The notes below the pieces were generated by a model that searched no databases, was not told the DNA's origin, and was given only the letters and a program-made list of their open reading frames with translations. Positions 7,413 through 15,371 of a stretch of 64,000 bases of DNA are shown one piece after another. The first letter of the stretch is position 1. Each line of letters begins with the position of its first letter. This DNA is from Nocardiopsis sp. NRRL B-16309 (GTDB lineage: Bacteria > Actinomycetota > Actinomycetes > Streptosporangiales > Streptosporangiaceae), in contig NZ_LGEC01000103.1 of the NCBI RefSeq assembly GCF_001279585.1, positions 171,063-235,062 on the forward strand, read 5' to 3'. The translations under genes and the position numbers were made by a program.

Positions 7413-7631
7413 ATGCCCGACACCACCGAGTACGAAGCCACCTTCGCGTTCGTCGACGCCAACAGCGACGGCCTCATCTCCGCGCCGGAGTACGCCGACC
7501 TCATGCACCGGCTGGGCGACAGCTGCACCGAGGCCCAGGCACTGGCCGCGATCGAGGCCATGGACCAGGACGGCGACGGCCTGATCACGCTGGACGAGTT
7601 CATCCGGTTCATGTCCGACAACGAGGCCTGA
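7413..7631 (+). CDS. Small two-EF-hand calcium-binding protein (copy 2)
   Basis: A 72-aa paralogue of the protein at 5076. Both EF loops are canonical: DANSDGLISAPE and DQDGDGLITLDE. It is identical in length and architecture to copy 1 and clearly related (YEATFAFVD versus YAATFSLVD; LGDSCTEAQA versus LGDECTEERA). The two copies bracket the TetR/epoxide hydrolase pair, suggesting a local duplication split by those genes or a duplication across them. Confidence 0.9.
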   Translation: MPDTTEYEATFAFVDANSDGLISAPEYADLMHRLGDSCTEAQALAAIEAMDQDGDGLITLDEFIRFMSDNEA

Positions 7632-7668
7632 ACCCAGGACTCCCGCGTCCCGGCCGCGGCCGCGACCC

Positions 7669-8394
7669 CTACCGCGGTTCGCTCGCCAGGTAGATCGTGT
7701 CGGGCACGCCCCGGGCCACCGGGACCTCGATCACGCGCACCGACGCGAACCGGGCCGTCAGCGCCGCCTCGAAGGTGGGCACGGCGTTGGCGCTCCAGAA
7801 GGACAGCAGCCCGCCGGGGGCGAGCAGGCGGGTCAGCCGGTCGAGCCCGGCGGCCTCGTAGAGCCGGCCGTTGCCCTCGATCACCGTCCAGTCGGGACCG
7901 TTGTCGGTGTCCAGGCAGATGAGGTCGTAGCGGACCGGAGCCTCCGCGGCGGCGGCCTTCTCCAGCCACGCCACGATGTCGGCGTTGTGGACACGGCAGC
8001 GGGGATCGCGGTGGACGTACTCGGCCGCCTCGCCCAGCTCGCCGTCGTGCCAGGCGATCACCTGGGGTTCCAGCTCCACCACGTCCACGCGCGCGACCCG
8101 CGGGTGGTCCAGCGCCTCCCGTGCGGTGAACCCGACCCCGAGACCGCCCACGAGGACGCTCGCCCGCGAACGGCCCGCGGGCAGGGCGGTCAGGCCGACC
8201 CGCACCATCTCCCGCTCGGAGGTGCCGTCGCGGGTGTCCATGAGGAACAGGCCGTTGGAGTAGATCTCGTAGTGCGCGCCCACGCGCTTGAGAACCAGGT
8301 CGCCGCCGGTCTCCCCGGTGACCCTGGCCAGGGTGGCGGTCTCGCCCTCGGGGACCGTGTACCGCGCGTCGAGCGCCGTGTCTCGCTGCTCCAT
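7669..8394 (-). CDS. Spermidine-synthase-like / class I SAM-fold protein
   Basis: A 241-aa soluble protein with a Rossmann nucleotide-binding motif VLVGGLGVGFTAREAL (residues ~80-95), the acidic ribose-binding segment VDVVELEPQVIAWH, and YDLICLDTDNGP, all typical of the polyamine (spermidine/spermine) synthase superfamily. It lacks an obvious neighbouring SAM decarboxylase, so it may be an orphan aminopropyltransferase or methyltransferase rather than a true SpeE. The ATG at 8394 is chosen because the family similarity begins there; the frame is open further upstream but would cross the operator of the divergent TetR gene. Confidence 0.8.
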   Translation of the reverse strand: MEQRDTALDARYTVPEGETATLARVTGETGGDLVLKRVGAHYEIYSNGLFLMDTRDGTSEREMVRVGLTALPAGRSRASVLVGGLGVGFTAREALDHPRVARVDVVELEPQVIAWHDGELGEAAEYVHRDPRCRVHNADIVAWLEKAAAAEAPVRYDLICLDTDNGPDWTVIEGNGRLYEAAGLDRLTRLLAPGGLLSFWSANAVPTFEAALTARFASVRVIEVPVARGVPDTIYLASEPR

Positions 8395-8478
8395 CCCCAC
8401 ATTGTGCCCCTTACCCCGGGCGCGCGCCCTCCACGTCCGGCCGGGGCGGGGGAACTGCCTCGATCGAACCCTGGCGAG

Positions 8479-8500
8479 CTTTACCTTCCGGAAGGTAAAG
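8479..8500. promoter_or_regulatory. 22-bp perfect palindromic operator
   Basis: The half-site CTTTACCTTCC (8479-8489) is followed directly by its exact complement GGAAGGTAAAG (8490-8500). It ends 7 bp before the TetR start, overlapping the likely promoter, and is almost certainly the autoregulatory operator of the TetR-SMR operon. Confidence 0.85.
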
Positions 8501-8507
8501 TAGGACC

Positions 8508-9053
8508 ATGGAACGCAGCACGAGGACACGGATTCTGGACGGGGCGCTCGACCTGCTCCGGGCCGAGGGGGGCGGGAGCGTCACCCTGGACGCCGCCGCC
8601 AGGCAGGCGGGGCTGACCAAGCCCGGACTGATGTACCACTTCCCGACCAAGGAGGCCCTCAAGCTCGGCATCGTCGACCACGTCGCCGCACGGTGGGAGG
8701 AGATGCTGCTCGACCGCCTGGGCGGACCGCTCGACGCGGCCTCACCGCACCGGCGCACGCGCGCCTACGTGGAGGTCGCTCTGACCGCCCCGTTCGACCG
8801 GGCCGACTACGCCGTCTGCACCGACGCCCTGTACCGCGACGCCTTCCACCAGACCTGGGAGCGCCGCTTCGGGCCCTGGCTGCTCCTGCCCGACGACCTG
8901 CCGGACCAGGACCGCGCCCGGCTCACCGCCGCACGGCTCCTGGCGGACGGCTACTGGACGGCCGCCGCCACCGGCGTCTTCCCCGTCCTCGAACGCGACC
9001 GCGCACGGGTGGTCGCGATCACCGACGACCTGCTGAGAGACGAGAGCCCATGA
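8508..9053 (+). CDS. TetR-family regulator of a small multidrug resistance operon
   Basis: A 181-aa regulator with an N-terminal HTH (RILDGALDLLRAEGGGSVTLDAAARQAGLTK, then PGLMYHFPTKEAL) and a C-terminal helical ligand domain of the usual length. The gene overlaps the following SMR gene by 4 bp (ATGA), so it is co-translated with the pump it presumably controls. A perfect 22-bp palindrome sits immediately upstream of the start. Inferred: repressor released by a cationic or lipophilic drug that is also a substrate of the pump. Confidence 0.92.
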   Translation: MERSTRTRILDGALDLLRAEGGGSVTLDAAARQAGLTKPGLMYHFPTKEALKLGIVDHVAARWEEMLLDRLGGPLDAASPHRRTRAYVEVALTAPFDRADYAVCTDALYRDAFHQTWERRFGPWLLLPDDLPDQDRARLTAARLLADGYWTAAATGVFPVLERDRARVVAITDDLLRDESP

Positions 9054-9409
9054 AGCAGTGGCTGTTCCTGCTGACCGCGATCCTCCTGGAGGTCACCGCG
9101 ACCCTCTCCCTGCGTGCCGCGCTCGACCACCCCGGCTGGTTCGCGGTGGTGGGCCTCGGCTACCTCGGCGCGTTCGTCGCGCTCTCCCACGTCCTGCGCC
9201 TGGGCATGGGCGTCGGCGTCGCCTACGGCGTGTGGGCCGCGACCGGCGTCGCCCTCACCGCCGTCCTGGCCACGTTCCTCTTCGGCGACCCCCTGACCGC
9301 GTCCATGGGCCTGGGCATCGCCCTGGTCATCGGCGGCGTGCTGTGCGTGGAGCTGGGCTCCCAGGCCGCGCACGCCCGCACGAGCGAGCGGGAAGGGACG
9401 AGCGTATGA
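9050..9409 (+). CDS. SMR-family multidrug efflux subunit 1
   Basis: A 119-aa four-helix small multidrug resistance protein. The essential proton- and substrate-binding Glu of TM1 is E14 in LLTAILLEVTATLSL. GVGVAYGVWAATGVALTAV in TM3 and the GDPL loop before TM4 are family signatures. A short charged C-terminal tail (AHARTSEREGTSV) is present only in this subunit. It overlaps both the TetR gene and subunit 2 by 4 bp, so it is probably half of an obligate heterodimer in the style of EbrAB or YkkCD. Confidence 0.92.
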   Translation: MKQWLFLLTAILLEVTATLSLRAALDHPGWFAVVGLGYLGAFVALSHVLRLGMGVGVAYGVWAATGVALTAVLATFLFGDPLTASMGLGIALVIGGVLCVELGSQAAHARTSEREGTSV

Positions 9410-9732
9410 CCTGGCTCTTCATCTCCGGAGCGGTGCTCACCGAGGTCGCCGGCACGCTGTCGCTGCGGATGGCCTCCCAGGAGAACGCGAACAGGTGGTG
9501 GTTCGCGGCGGTGGCCGCGGGCTACCTGGCCGCGTTCGGGCTGCTCACCCTGGCCCTGCTCGGCGGCATGGCGGTCGGCGTCGCCTACGGGATCTGGGCC
9601 GCCTCGGGCGTCGCGCTGACCGCGCTCGCCTCACGCCTGCTCTTCGACGAACCCCTCACCAGGGTGATGGTGCTGGGCATCGGACTGATCATCGCCGGTG
9701 TGCTGCTCATCGAGCTGGGCTCCGGCCACTGA
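9406..9732 (+). CDS. SMR-family multidrug efflux subunit 2
   Basis: A 108-aa four-helix SMR protein with the key TM1 Glu at residue 13 (SGAVLTEVAGTLSLR) and the TM3 motif GVAYGIWAASGVALTA. Shorter than subunit 1, with no charged tail; loop charge differs between the two partners, as expected for dual-topology-derived heterodimers. It is the last gene of the TetR-SMR-SMR operon, followed by a strong hairpin. Confidence 0.92.
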   Translation: MTWLFISGAVLTEVAGTLSLRMASQENANRWWFAAVAAGYLAAFGLLTLALLGGMAVGVAYGIWAASGVALTALASRLLFDEPLTRVMVLGIGLIIAGVLLIELGSGH

Positions 9733-9797
9733 CCCCGCGCCGGGGCCCGCCTCCGGACACGGGGCCGGACCCCGGCACCACTCCCCACCCAGGCGCC

Positions 9798-9824
9798 GGG
9801 GCCCCGCGCGGCGCGCGGGGCCCC
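9798..9824. terminator. Bidirectional terminator between the SMR operon and hisG
   Basis: A perfect 12-bp stem GGGGCCCCGCGC / GCGCGGGGCCCC with a 3-nt loop, placed between two convergent genes. Confidence 0.75.
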
Positions 9825-9850
9825 GACACGGGGCGGGTACCGCGCGACCG

Positions 9851-10705
9851 TCAGAGGCGGCAGGCGTAGATGTCGGTGACCAGGATGGCGCGGGCGCCGA
9901 GCTCCCAGAGGTCGTCCATGATGCGCTGGGCGTCCTTGCGCGGCACCATCGACCGGACCGCGACCCAGCCCTCGCGGTGCAGCGGCGAGACCGTCGGCCC
10001 CTCCATGCCCGGGGTGAGGTCGACCGCCGCCTCCAGGCGCTCGGCGTGCACGTCGTAGTCCATCATCACGTAGTCGCGGGCGACCAGGACGCCGCGCAGC
10101 CGCCGCAGCAGCTGCTCGATCTTGGGGTCGTCCCCGGCGTCGCTGGGCCGGATCACGACCGCCTCGGAGACCAGGATCGGCTCGCCGAAGGTCTCCATCC
10201 CGGCCTGGCGCAGGGTGGTGCCGGTGGACACGACGTCGGCGACCGCGTCGGCCACGCCGAGCTGGACCGAGCTCTCCACGGCACCGTCCAGGTGGATGAC
10301 CCGCGCGTCCACGCCCTTCTTCTCCAGGTAGGAGCGCAGGAGTCCGTCGAAGGACGTCGCGATGCGCTTGCCGTCGAGGTCGGAGACCCTCATGTCCGCG
10401 CCGCCGGGCGCGGCGAAGCGGAACGTGGACCCGCCGAAGCCGAGGGCGAGGACCTCGTCGACCGGCGCGCCGGAGTCCAGCAGCATGTCACGGCCGGTGA
10501 TCCCGGCCTGGAGGATGCCCTCACCGACGTAGACGGCGATGTCCTTGGGGCGCAGGAAGAAGAACTCGGTCTCGTTGTCGGGGTCGATCATGACCAGGTC
10601 GCGGCTGCTCTTGCGCTGCCGGTACCCGGCCTCGCGCAGCATCTCCACCGCGGGTTCGGACAGCTGGCCCTTGTTGGGCACGGCGATTCTCAACAGGTCG
10701 GACAT
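9851..10705 (-). CDS. hisG: ATP phosphoribosyltransferase HisG
   Basis: A 284-aa long-form HisG, the first and feedback-controlled enzyme of histidine synthesis (ATP + PRPP to phosphoribosyl-ATP). LRIAVPNKGQLSEPA at the N-terminus, GITGRDML and the PRPP-binding stretch DAVADVVSTGTTLRQAGM are diagnostic, and the C-terminal ~75 residues form the ACT-like regulatory domain of the long form (no HisZ needed). It lies 75 bp downstream of hisE on the same strand. Confidence 0.97.
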   Translation of the reverse strand: MSDLLRIAVPNKGQLSEPAVEMLREAGYRQRKSSRDLVMIDPDNETEFFFLRPKDIAVYVGEGILQAGITGRDMLLDSGAPVDEVLALGFGGSTFRFAAPGGADMRVSDLDGKRIATSFDGLLRSYLEKKGVDARVIHLDGAVESSVQLGVADAVADVVSTGTTLRQAGMETFGEPILVSEAVVIRPSDAGDDPKIEQLLRRLRGVLVARDYVMMDYDVHAERLEAAVDLTPGMEGPTVSPLHREGWVAVRSMVPRKDAQRIMDDLWELGARAILVTDIYACRL

Positions 10706-10780
10706 AGGGGTGGCCTTCCTTCGTGGGCTCTGCGTTTCGGGGACGTCCGGTGGGCCGACCCGCGCCGGTGGCGCGGCGGC

Positions 10781-11044
10781 CTACAAATGCTTGTAGACGT
10801 CCTCGAGGCGCAGGCCGCGGGCCAGCATCAGGACCTGGAGGTGGTAGAGGAGCTGCGAGATCTCTTCGGCGGCGTTCTCGTCCGACTCGTACTCGGCGGC
10901 CATCCAGACCTCTGCGGCCTCCTCGACGACCTTCTTGCCGATGGCGTGGACGCCGGCGTCGAGTTGGGCGACGGTCCCGGACCCCTCGGGGCGGGAGCGC
11001 GCCTTCTCGGACAGCTCGGCGAACAGCTCTTCGAAGGTCTTCAT
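10781..11044 (-). CDS. hisE: Phosphoribosyl-ATP pyrophosphatase HisE
   Basis: An 87-aa all-helical MazG-like enzyme for the second histidine step, releasing pyrophosphate from phosphoribosyl-ATP. KKVVEEAAEVWMAAEYE and EEISQLLYHLQVLM supply the metal-binding acidic residues. The start is the ATG at 11044, preceded by GAGGAAAG; longer in-frame extensions lack similarity. In an operon with hisG, as in most actinobacteria; hisI is not fused here. Confidence 0.96.
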   Translation of the reverse strand: MKTFEELFAELSEKARSRPEGSGTVAQLDAGVHAIGKKVVEEAAEVWMAAEYESDENAAEEISQLLYHLQVLMLARGLRLEDVYKHL

Positions 11045-11198
11045 GGTGTCTTTCCTCGACCGACAGTGCGGTACCAGGGTAGGCGCTGCACGGACCCGGC
11101 GCCGCACCGGGCGACGGATGTCTCACCATGTGAGAGGGCCCGGGCGCGGCCCGCCGACCGGCGCGCGGCCGGGCGGGTGCCCTCCGGACGCGCCCCCG

Positions 11199-12029
11199 TC
11201 AGGCCATGCGCCGCGCGAGGACCCTGACCAGGCTGCGGGGCAGGACCTTGAGCAGGCCGTCCGCCGTCTTGTACTGGCCGCCCGGGACGACCTTGGAGCG
11301 GCCCGCGGACCACGCCCGCAGGGTCTCGCGCACGATCTGCTCCTTGGACACGAACGCGAACTCCGGCAGTCCCTGTTCCTGCACCTTGCGGGTCATGTCC
11401 GTGCGCACGAACCCGGGCAGGACCACGGTGACGTCGACGCCCTTGCGCCGGACCTCGGCGGACACGCTCTCGCTCCACAGGGTGACGAACTTCTTGCCGC
11501 CGCCGTAGACCGATCCGCCGGGGTTGGCCGCGGGCTCACCGGCCAGCGACGACACGTTGACCACTCCGAGCCGCGCGGTCGCGCCCGCCTCGCGCCGGGC
11601 GATCTGGACCGGCAGGACGGCGCGGGCCAACTGCAGGACGGCGCGCACGTTGAGGTCGATCATGGCGTCGATGTCGTCCGGGTCCTGCTCGGCGAAGACA
11701 CCGCCGTCCCCGCGCCCGGCGTTGTTGACCAGCAGGTCGATGGGCGGGGCGCCGTCCGTGCCGTCCCGCCGCAGGCGGGCGGCGACCGCCTCGACCCCCT
11801 CGCGCGTGGCGAGGTCGGCGGGCAGTGTCTCCACGTCCGTGCCGTAGCGCTCGCCGATCTCCCCGGCCAGCGCGTGCAGGATGTCCTCGCGCCGCGCGAC
11901 CACCACCAGGCCGTATCCGCGCTGGGCCAGGCGGCGGGCGAACTCCTCACCGATCCCGCTGGAGGCGCCGGTGACCAGCGCGGTCCTGGGGGAGGAGGAG
12001 TCCTGCGGGATGCTCTGCGCTGCGCTCAT
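11199..12029 (-). CDS. Short-chain dehydrogenase/reductase
   Basis: A 276-aa classical SDR. The NAD(P)-binding motif is TALVTGASSGIGEEFA at residues ~17-30 with an Arg-containing VVARRED consistent with NADP preference. LLVNNAGRG, the catalytic Ser in NVSSLAG and Tyr/Lys in SVYGGGKKF complete the active site. Substrate unknown. It starts at ATG 12029, divergent from the methyltransferase at 12205. Confidence 0.9.
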   Translation of the reverse strand: MSAAQSIPQDSSSPRTALVTGASSGIGEEFARRLAQRGYGLVVVARREDILHALAGEIGERYGTDVETLPADLATREGVEAVAARLRRDGTDGAPPIDLLVNNAGRGDGGVFAEQDPDDIDAMIDLNVRAVLQLARAVLPVQIARREAGATARLGVVNVSSLAGEPAANPGGSVYGGGKKFVTLWSESVSAEVRRKGVDVTVVLPGFVRTDMTRKVQEQGLPEFAFVSKEQIVRETLRAWSAGRSKVVPGGQYKTADGLLKVLPRSLVRVLARRMA

Positions 12030-12192
12030 GGGCCCAGCGTAGGCCGTGCCGGTCCGGCGCGCCCGTGGGGCCGGGGGCGGGGCCCTTGCCGAACGGGCGC
12101 CGTGGCGCGTCCCACACCGCCTCCGACCAGGCCACCGTCCATGAACCGGCAAGGAAACGCCGCGGTGACTCCCCCTGGCGGCCGTCAAGCGC

Positions 12193-12198
12193 TAGCGT
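12193..12198 (+). promoter_or_regulatory. -10 element TAGCGT of a probable leaderless promoter
   Basis: TAGCGT ends 6 bp before ATG 12205, which has no Shine-Dalgarno sequence. This is the spacing seen for leaderless mRNAs in actinobacteria. Confidence 0.45.
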
Positions 12199-12204
12199 GC
12201 CAGT

Positions 12205-12903
12205 ATGTCCGAGACCCAGAGCCCCGCCGGACCATTTTCCGCCCTCCGGCTGGACGAGCGCCTGCGTGACACCAGGTTGTTCTTCAGCCAGGCGCTGCGG
12301 ACCTTCCACGCGACCGGTTCCATCGTGCCGAGCAGCCGGGCGCTGGCCGACGCGCTGGCCGAGTTCGTCCGCGAGCGCCCCGACCCCGCACAGCCACTGC
12401 GCATCCTGGAGGCCGGCGCCGGAACCGGCGCGATCAGCCGCGGGATCGCCGCCGCCATGATCCCGGGCGACAGCGTCGACCTGGTCGAGGCCAATCCCGA
12501 GTTCGCCGCCTACCTGGAGGGGCTGCTCACGACCGATCCCGAGCTGTCGCGGATCGCCGACAGCGCCCGGGTCCACGCCAAGCTCGTCAACGAGATGGGC
12601 CCGGACCGCCGCTACGACGCGATCGTCTCCGGTCTGCCGTTCGCCAACTTCACCGCCGACGAGGTCACGGAGATCCTCGACTACTACTTCGAGGTCCTCG
12701 AACCGGGCGGCACCCTGTCCTTCTACGGCTACCTGTACACCAAGGAGGTCAAGGCGGTCATCGCCCGGCGCGAGGACTACCTCCGCCAGGCGCGCACCAG
12801 CTGGGTCGTCCAGGACTGGATCGACCGCTACGGCATCCGCACCGACACGGTGTTCGCCAACATCCCGCCCGCGTGGGTGCACCACCTGCGCAAACCGGTC
12901 TGA
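12205..12903 (+). CDS. PmtA-like class I SAM methyltransferase
   Basis: A 232-aa protein resembling phospholipid N-methyltransferase PmtA. FFSQALRTFHATGSIVPSSRALADAL before the SAM motif, ILEAGAGTGAISRGIA (SAM motif I), VDLVEANPEF and the characteristic VSGLPFANF all match that family. It could methylate phosphatidylethanolamine or another amphipathic substrate, or be an rRNA-adenine-type relative; the SGLPF segment favours PmtA. No lipid gene is adjacent. Probably leaderless. Confidence 0.8.
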   Translation: MSETQSPAGPFSALRLDERLRDTRLFFSQALRTFHATGSIVPSSRALADALAEFVRERPDPAQPLRILEAGAGTGAISRGIAAAMIPGDSVDLVEANPEFAAYLEGLLTTDPELSRIADSARVHAKLVNEMGPDRRYDAIVSGLPFANFTADEVTEILDYYFEVLEPGGTLSFYGYLYTKEVKAVIARREDYLRQARTSWVVQDWIDRYGIRTDTVFANIPPAWVHHLRKPV

Positions 12904-12908
12904 CCGTC

Positions 12909-12935
12909 GGGGCCCGCCCACGCGCGGCGGGCCCC
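12909..12935. terminator. Bidirectional terminator between convergent genes
   Basis: GGGGCCCGCC (12909-12918) pairs perfectly with GGCGGGCCCC (12926-12935), located in the 34-bp gap between the methyltransferase stop and the HEAT-repeat gene stop. Confidence 0.75.
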
Positions 12936-12937
12936 GC

Positions 12938-15010
12938 CTACTCCGGCACGGCCCCCGACTCGATCCGGGCGACGGCGGCCCGCACGGCGGCCGTGTACTC
13001 GTGGTCGAAGAGGACGTCACGCAGGCCCGAGCCCGCCGCGTGGCGCACCCGCTCGTCCCGGGCGAGCCGTGCGCGCAGCCGGGGCAGGGCCTCCCGCGCC
13101 CCCGCACCCATCCGCGCGAGGATCCGGACCGTCCGCAACGCGTCGACGCCGTGGCGGCCGTCCAGGTACGGACCGGCCATGATCCGGCGCAGCGCCCCGT
13201 CGCGCTCCCCGGCGACCCGCCACAGCGCCAGCAGCGCCCACGGCCCGGACCGGCCGGACTCGGGCACGCCCTCCCGGACCGCCGCGGCGTGGCGGGCAGC
13301 CGGTGGGCCGATCTCCCCGAGCAGCCGCAGCCCGGTGGCGGTGAACCGCTCGTCCGGCAGCGAGTCGAACAGCTCCAGCACGGTGTCGGCGTCACCGGTC
13401 ATCCGCCAGTACGCGTAGAGCGCGTCCCGCCGTGTGAGGCCGTCGAGCACCTCCCCGCCCCGGGCTCGGTCCAGGACCGGCCCGGCGTGGACGGAGGCTG
13501 CCGGACCGATGGCCGCCAGCGCCTCCAGGGCCAGCTGCGGATGGCGCAGGTCTCGCACGGCGTCCGCCAGCTCGGGGGCCAGGGGCGCCGCAGCCTCGCC
13601 CCAGGCGCCGAGGGCGCCCACCACGGCGGCCCGCTCGTCCTCGTCGCGGTCGGACCGCAGCAGGCTCCGGAGCGTCGGTACGAGGTCGTCGGCGAACGCC
13701 GCCAGGGTGCCCAGCAGGTCGGCGAGGTGCGGACCGAGGGACCAGCCGTCGGCGTAGCCGCGCTGACGGGGGAAACCGAATCCGACGTCCGCGCGCTCGC
13801 CCAGCAGACCGACCACGCGGTCGTCGCCCAGGCGCGCCAGGGCGTACAGGGCGTGGTTCGCGTCCTCGCCCGGCGGCCCCCCGGCGAGTAGGGCCAGGCG
13901 GTCGGCCCACGGGGCGACGGCCGCAGGGCCGCACACGGCCAGGACCAGGGCCGCACGGGAGCGCACGTGCTCCTCCGGGTCCGCCAGCAGTCCGGCCAGG
14001 GCCGGCGCCCATCGCCCCTCGGCCGACCGCAGCGCGGCGACCAGGTCGGCGACGCCGTTGAGCCCCGCCTGGCGCAGGTGCGCGGTCGCCCCGCCGAGCA
14101 TCCGCCCGGCCAGGTCGCCGTGCCCGGCCGGGTCGCCCCCGAACGCGCGCAGCAGCCAGTTCGGGGCGAAGGCCGCGACATGCTCCCGTGTCGCGGGATC
14201 GTGGCGACGGGCCGCGGCCCACAGCGGCGCCTCCTCGCGTGCCAGCCCCTCCACCGCCTCGTGCGCCAGGCGCAGGCCGTCGGGGAATGCCGGTGCCAGC
14301 ACGTCCGTGCTCAGGAGCACCGTCCGCTCGTCCGGACTTCCGAACCGTGCCCGGTCGACGAGCCAGCTCACGGCGGGCGCGGGAACGCCGTCCACGGCCG
14401 GGCGCGGCGCACCGGGCGCGGTGTCGTGGAACGCCTCCCCGTCGGGGTGCCGGTCCAGGAGGTCCGCGGCGTCGGCCAGCAGGGTGAGCCGGGTGAGCGG
14501 GTCCTCCTCCCGCCGCCACCGCCCGTGCAGGGCGCTCAGCACCCGAGCGGCGTCGCCCACGGCCCAGGAGAGGACGTCGGCGGCCTCGCGCCGGAGGAGC
14601 GCGTCCGGGTCGTCGAGCAGCCCCTCCAGGCAGGGCACCTGCGCGCTCAGAGCGGCGGGCCAGTCGGCGTGGACGTACTCGGGGTCACACTCGACGGCGT
14701 CCACGACGAGCTGGAACACCAGGTCGAGGGTGTCGCGCCGGACCTGCCGCGCGCGCCCGGCGTCGGCGACAAGGGCGACCAGGAAGGGCAGCACGGCGGG
14801 CGCGGCACCGCAGATCCCTCCCCCCTGGTGGAACACGGCGGCGTCGAGGTCGCCGATCGCCGCCAGGGCGGCGTCCTCGTCGGCTCCGAAGGCCGCGGCC
14901 AGCAGTCCCGGCACGTCGTCGGCGGTCCCGTAGGCGTGCCGCAGCGTGTCCCACGGCACGTCGGCCAGACCGGTGGGCGGAGGGAGGGGATCGGGCGCCG
15001 GTTCGATCAT
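12938..15010 (-). CDS. Large HEAT-repeat protein
   Basis: A 690-aa all-alpha protein. Recurrent helix pairs of ~30-40 residues with the PBS-lyase/HEAT pattern are visible throughout (for example EEHVRSRAALVLAVCGPAAVAPW, DEDERAAVVGALGAWGEAAAPLAPEL, HPQLALEALAAIGPAASVH). No catalytic motif, signal peptide or membrane segment is visible. Related actinobacterial proteins are generally uncharacterised; a scaffolding role is only an inference. The ATG at 15010 is preceded by AAGGA; a GTG one codon earlier is also possible. Nothing nearby suggests a partner. Confidence 0.85.
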   Translation of the reverse strand: MIEPAPDPLPPPTGLADVPWDTLRHAYGTADDVPGLLAAAFGADEDAALAAIGDLDAAVFHQGGGICGAAPAVLPFLVALVADAGRARQVRRDTLDLVFQLVVDAVECDPEYVHADWPAALSAQVPCLEGLLDDPDALLRREAADVLSWAVGDAARVLSALHGRWRREEDPLTRLTLLADAADLLDRHPDGEAFHDTAPGAPRPAVDGVPAPAVSWLVDRARFGSPDERTVLLSTDVLAPAFPDGLRLAHEAVEGLAREEAPLWAAARRHDPATREHVAAFAPNWLLRAFGGDPAGHGDLAGRMLGGATAHLRQAGLNGVADLVAALRSAEGRWAPALAGLLADPEEHVRSRAALVLAVCGPAAVAPWADRLALLAGGPPGEDANHALYALARLGDDRVVGLLGERADVGFGFPRQRGYADGWSLGPHLADLLGTLAAFADDLVPTLRSLLRSDRDEDERAAVVGALGAWGEAAAPLAPELADAVRDLRHPQLALEALAAIGPAASVHAGPVLDRARGGEVLDGLTRRDALYAYWRMTGDADTVLELFDSLPDERFTATGLRLLGEIGPPAARHAAAVREGVPESGRSGPWALLALWRVAGERDGALRRIMAGPYLDGRHGVDALRTVRILARMGAGAREALPRLRARLARDERVRHAAGSGLRDVLFDHEYTAAVRAAVARIESGAVPE

Positions 15011-15083
15011 CACGGAATCCTTACCGGTCGGCGGTTCTCCCCGGATGGGACCGTGCACCGCCGTGCCCGGATTCCCCCCTATG

Positions 15084-15099
15084 AGTGATTTCCATCACA
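15084..15099. promoter_or_regulatory. Crp/FNR-type site upstream of the GH15 gene
   Basis: AGTGA-TTTCCA-TCACA matches the Crp/GlxR consensus TGTGA-N6-TCACA with one mismatch and lies 74 bp upstream of the HEAT gene start and ~270 bp before the GH15 gene. A second small palindrome, TGTGCACA, is at 15277-15284. Apart from these I see nothing further in the 15011-15371 gap. Confidence 0.5.
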
Positions 15100-15371
15100 T
15101 GCGCTCAGCGGCCCGGGGAGCGCAGGTCGCGGGTAGTCTCGCGTTGACTTCTTGTGGACCGGAGCTTTGCCCCGGCGACCGGTAGGCCCGGTGTGTCGGC
15201 ATCCGCACCCAAAGCTCCCCATATCTGCCCAAGGTCCCATGGAGTACATCCCGCGCCACAAGCCCTGGATCCACGTTGTGCACACCCATGAGATGTGAAC
15301 CACCCATCGGCGCGCGGAGTCCTAATTCTCATCGATTCCCCAGGTCACCTTGGACCGACGGAGGAGGCAAC

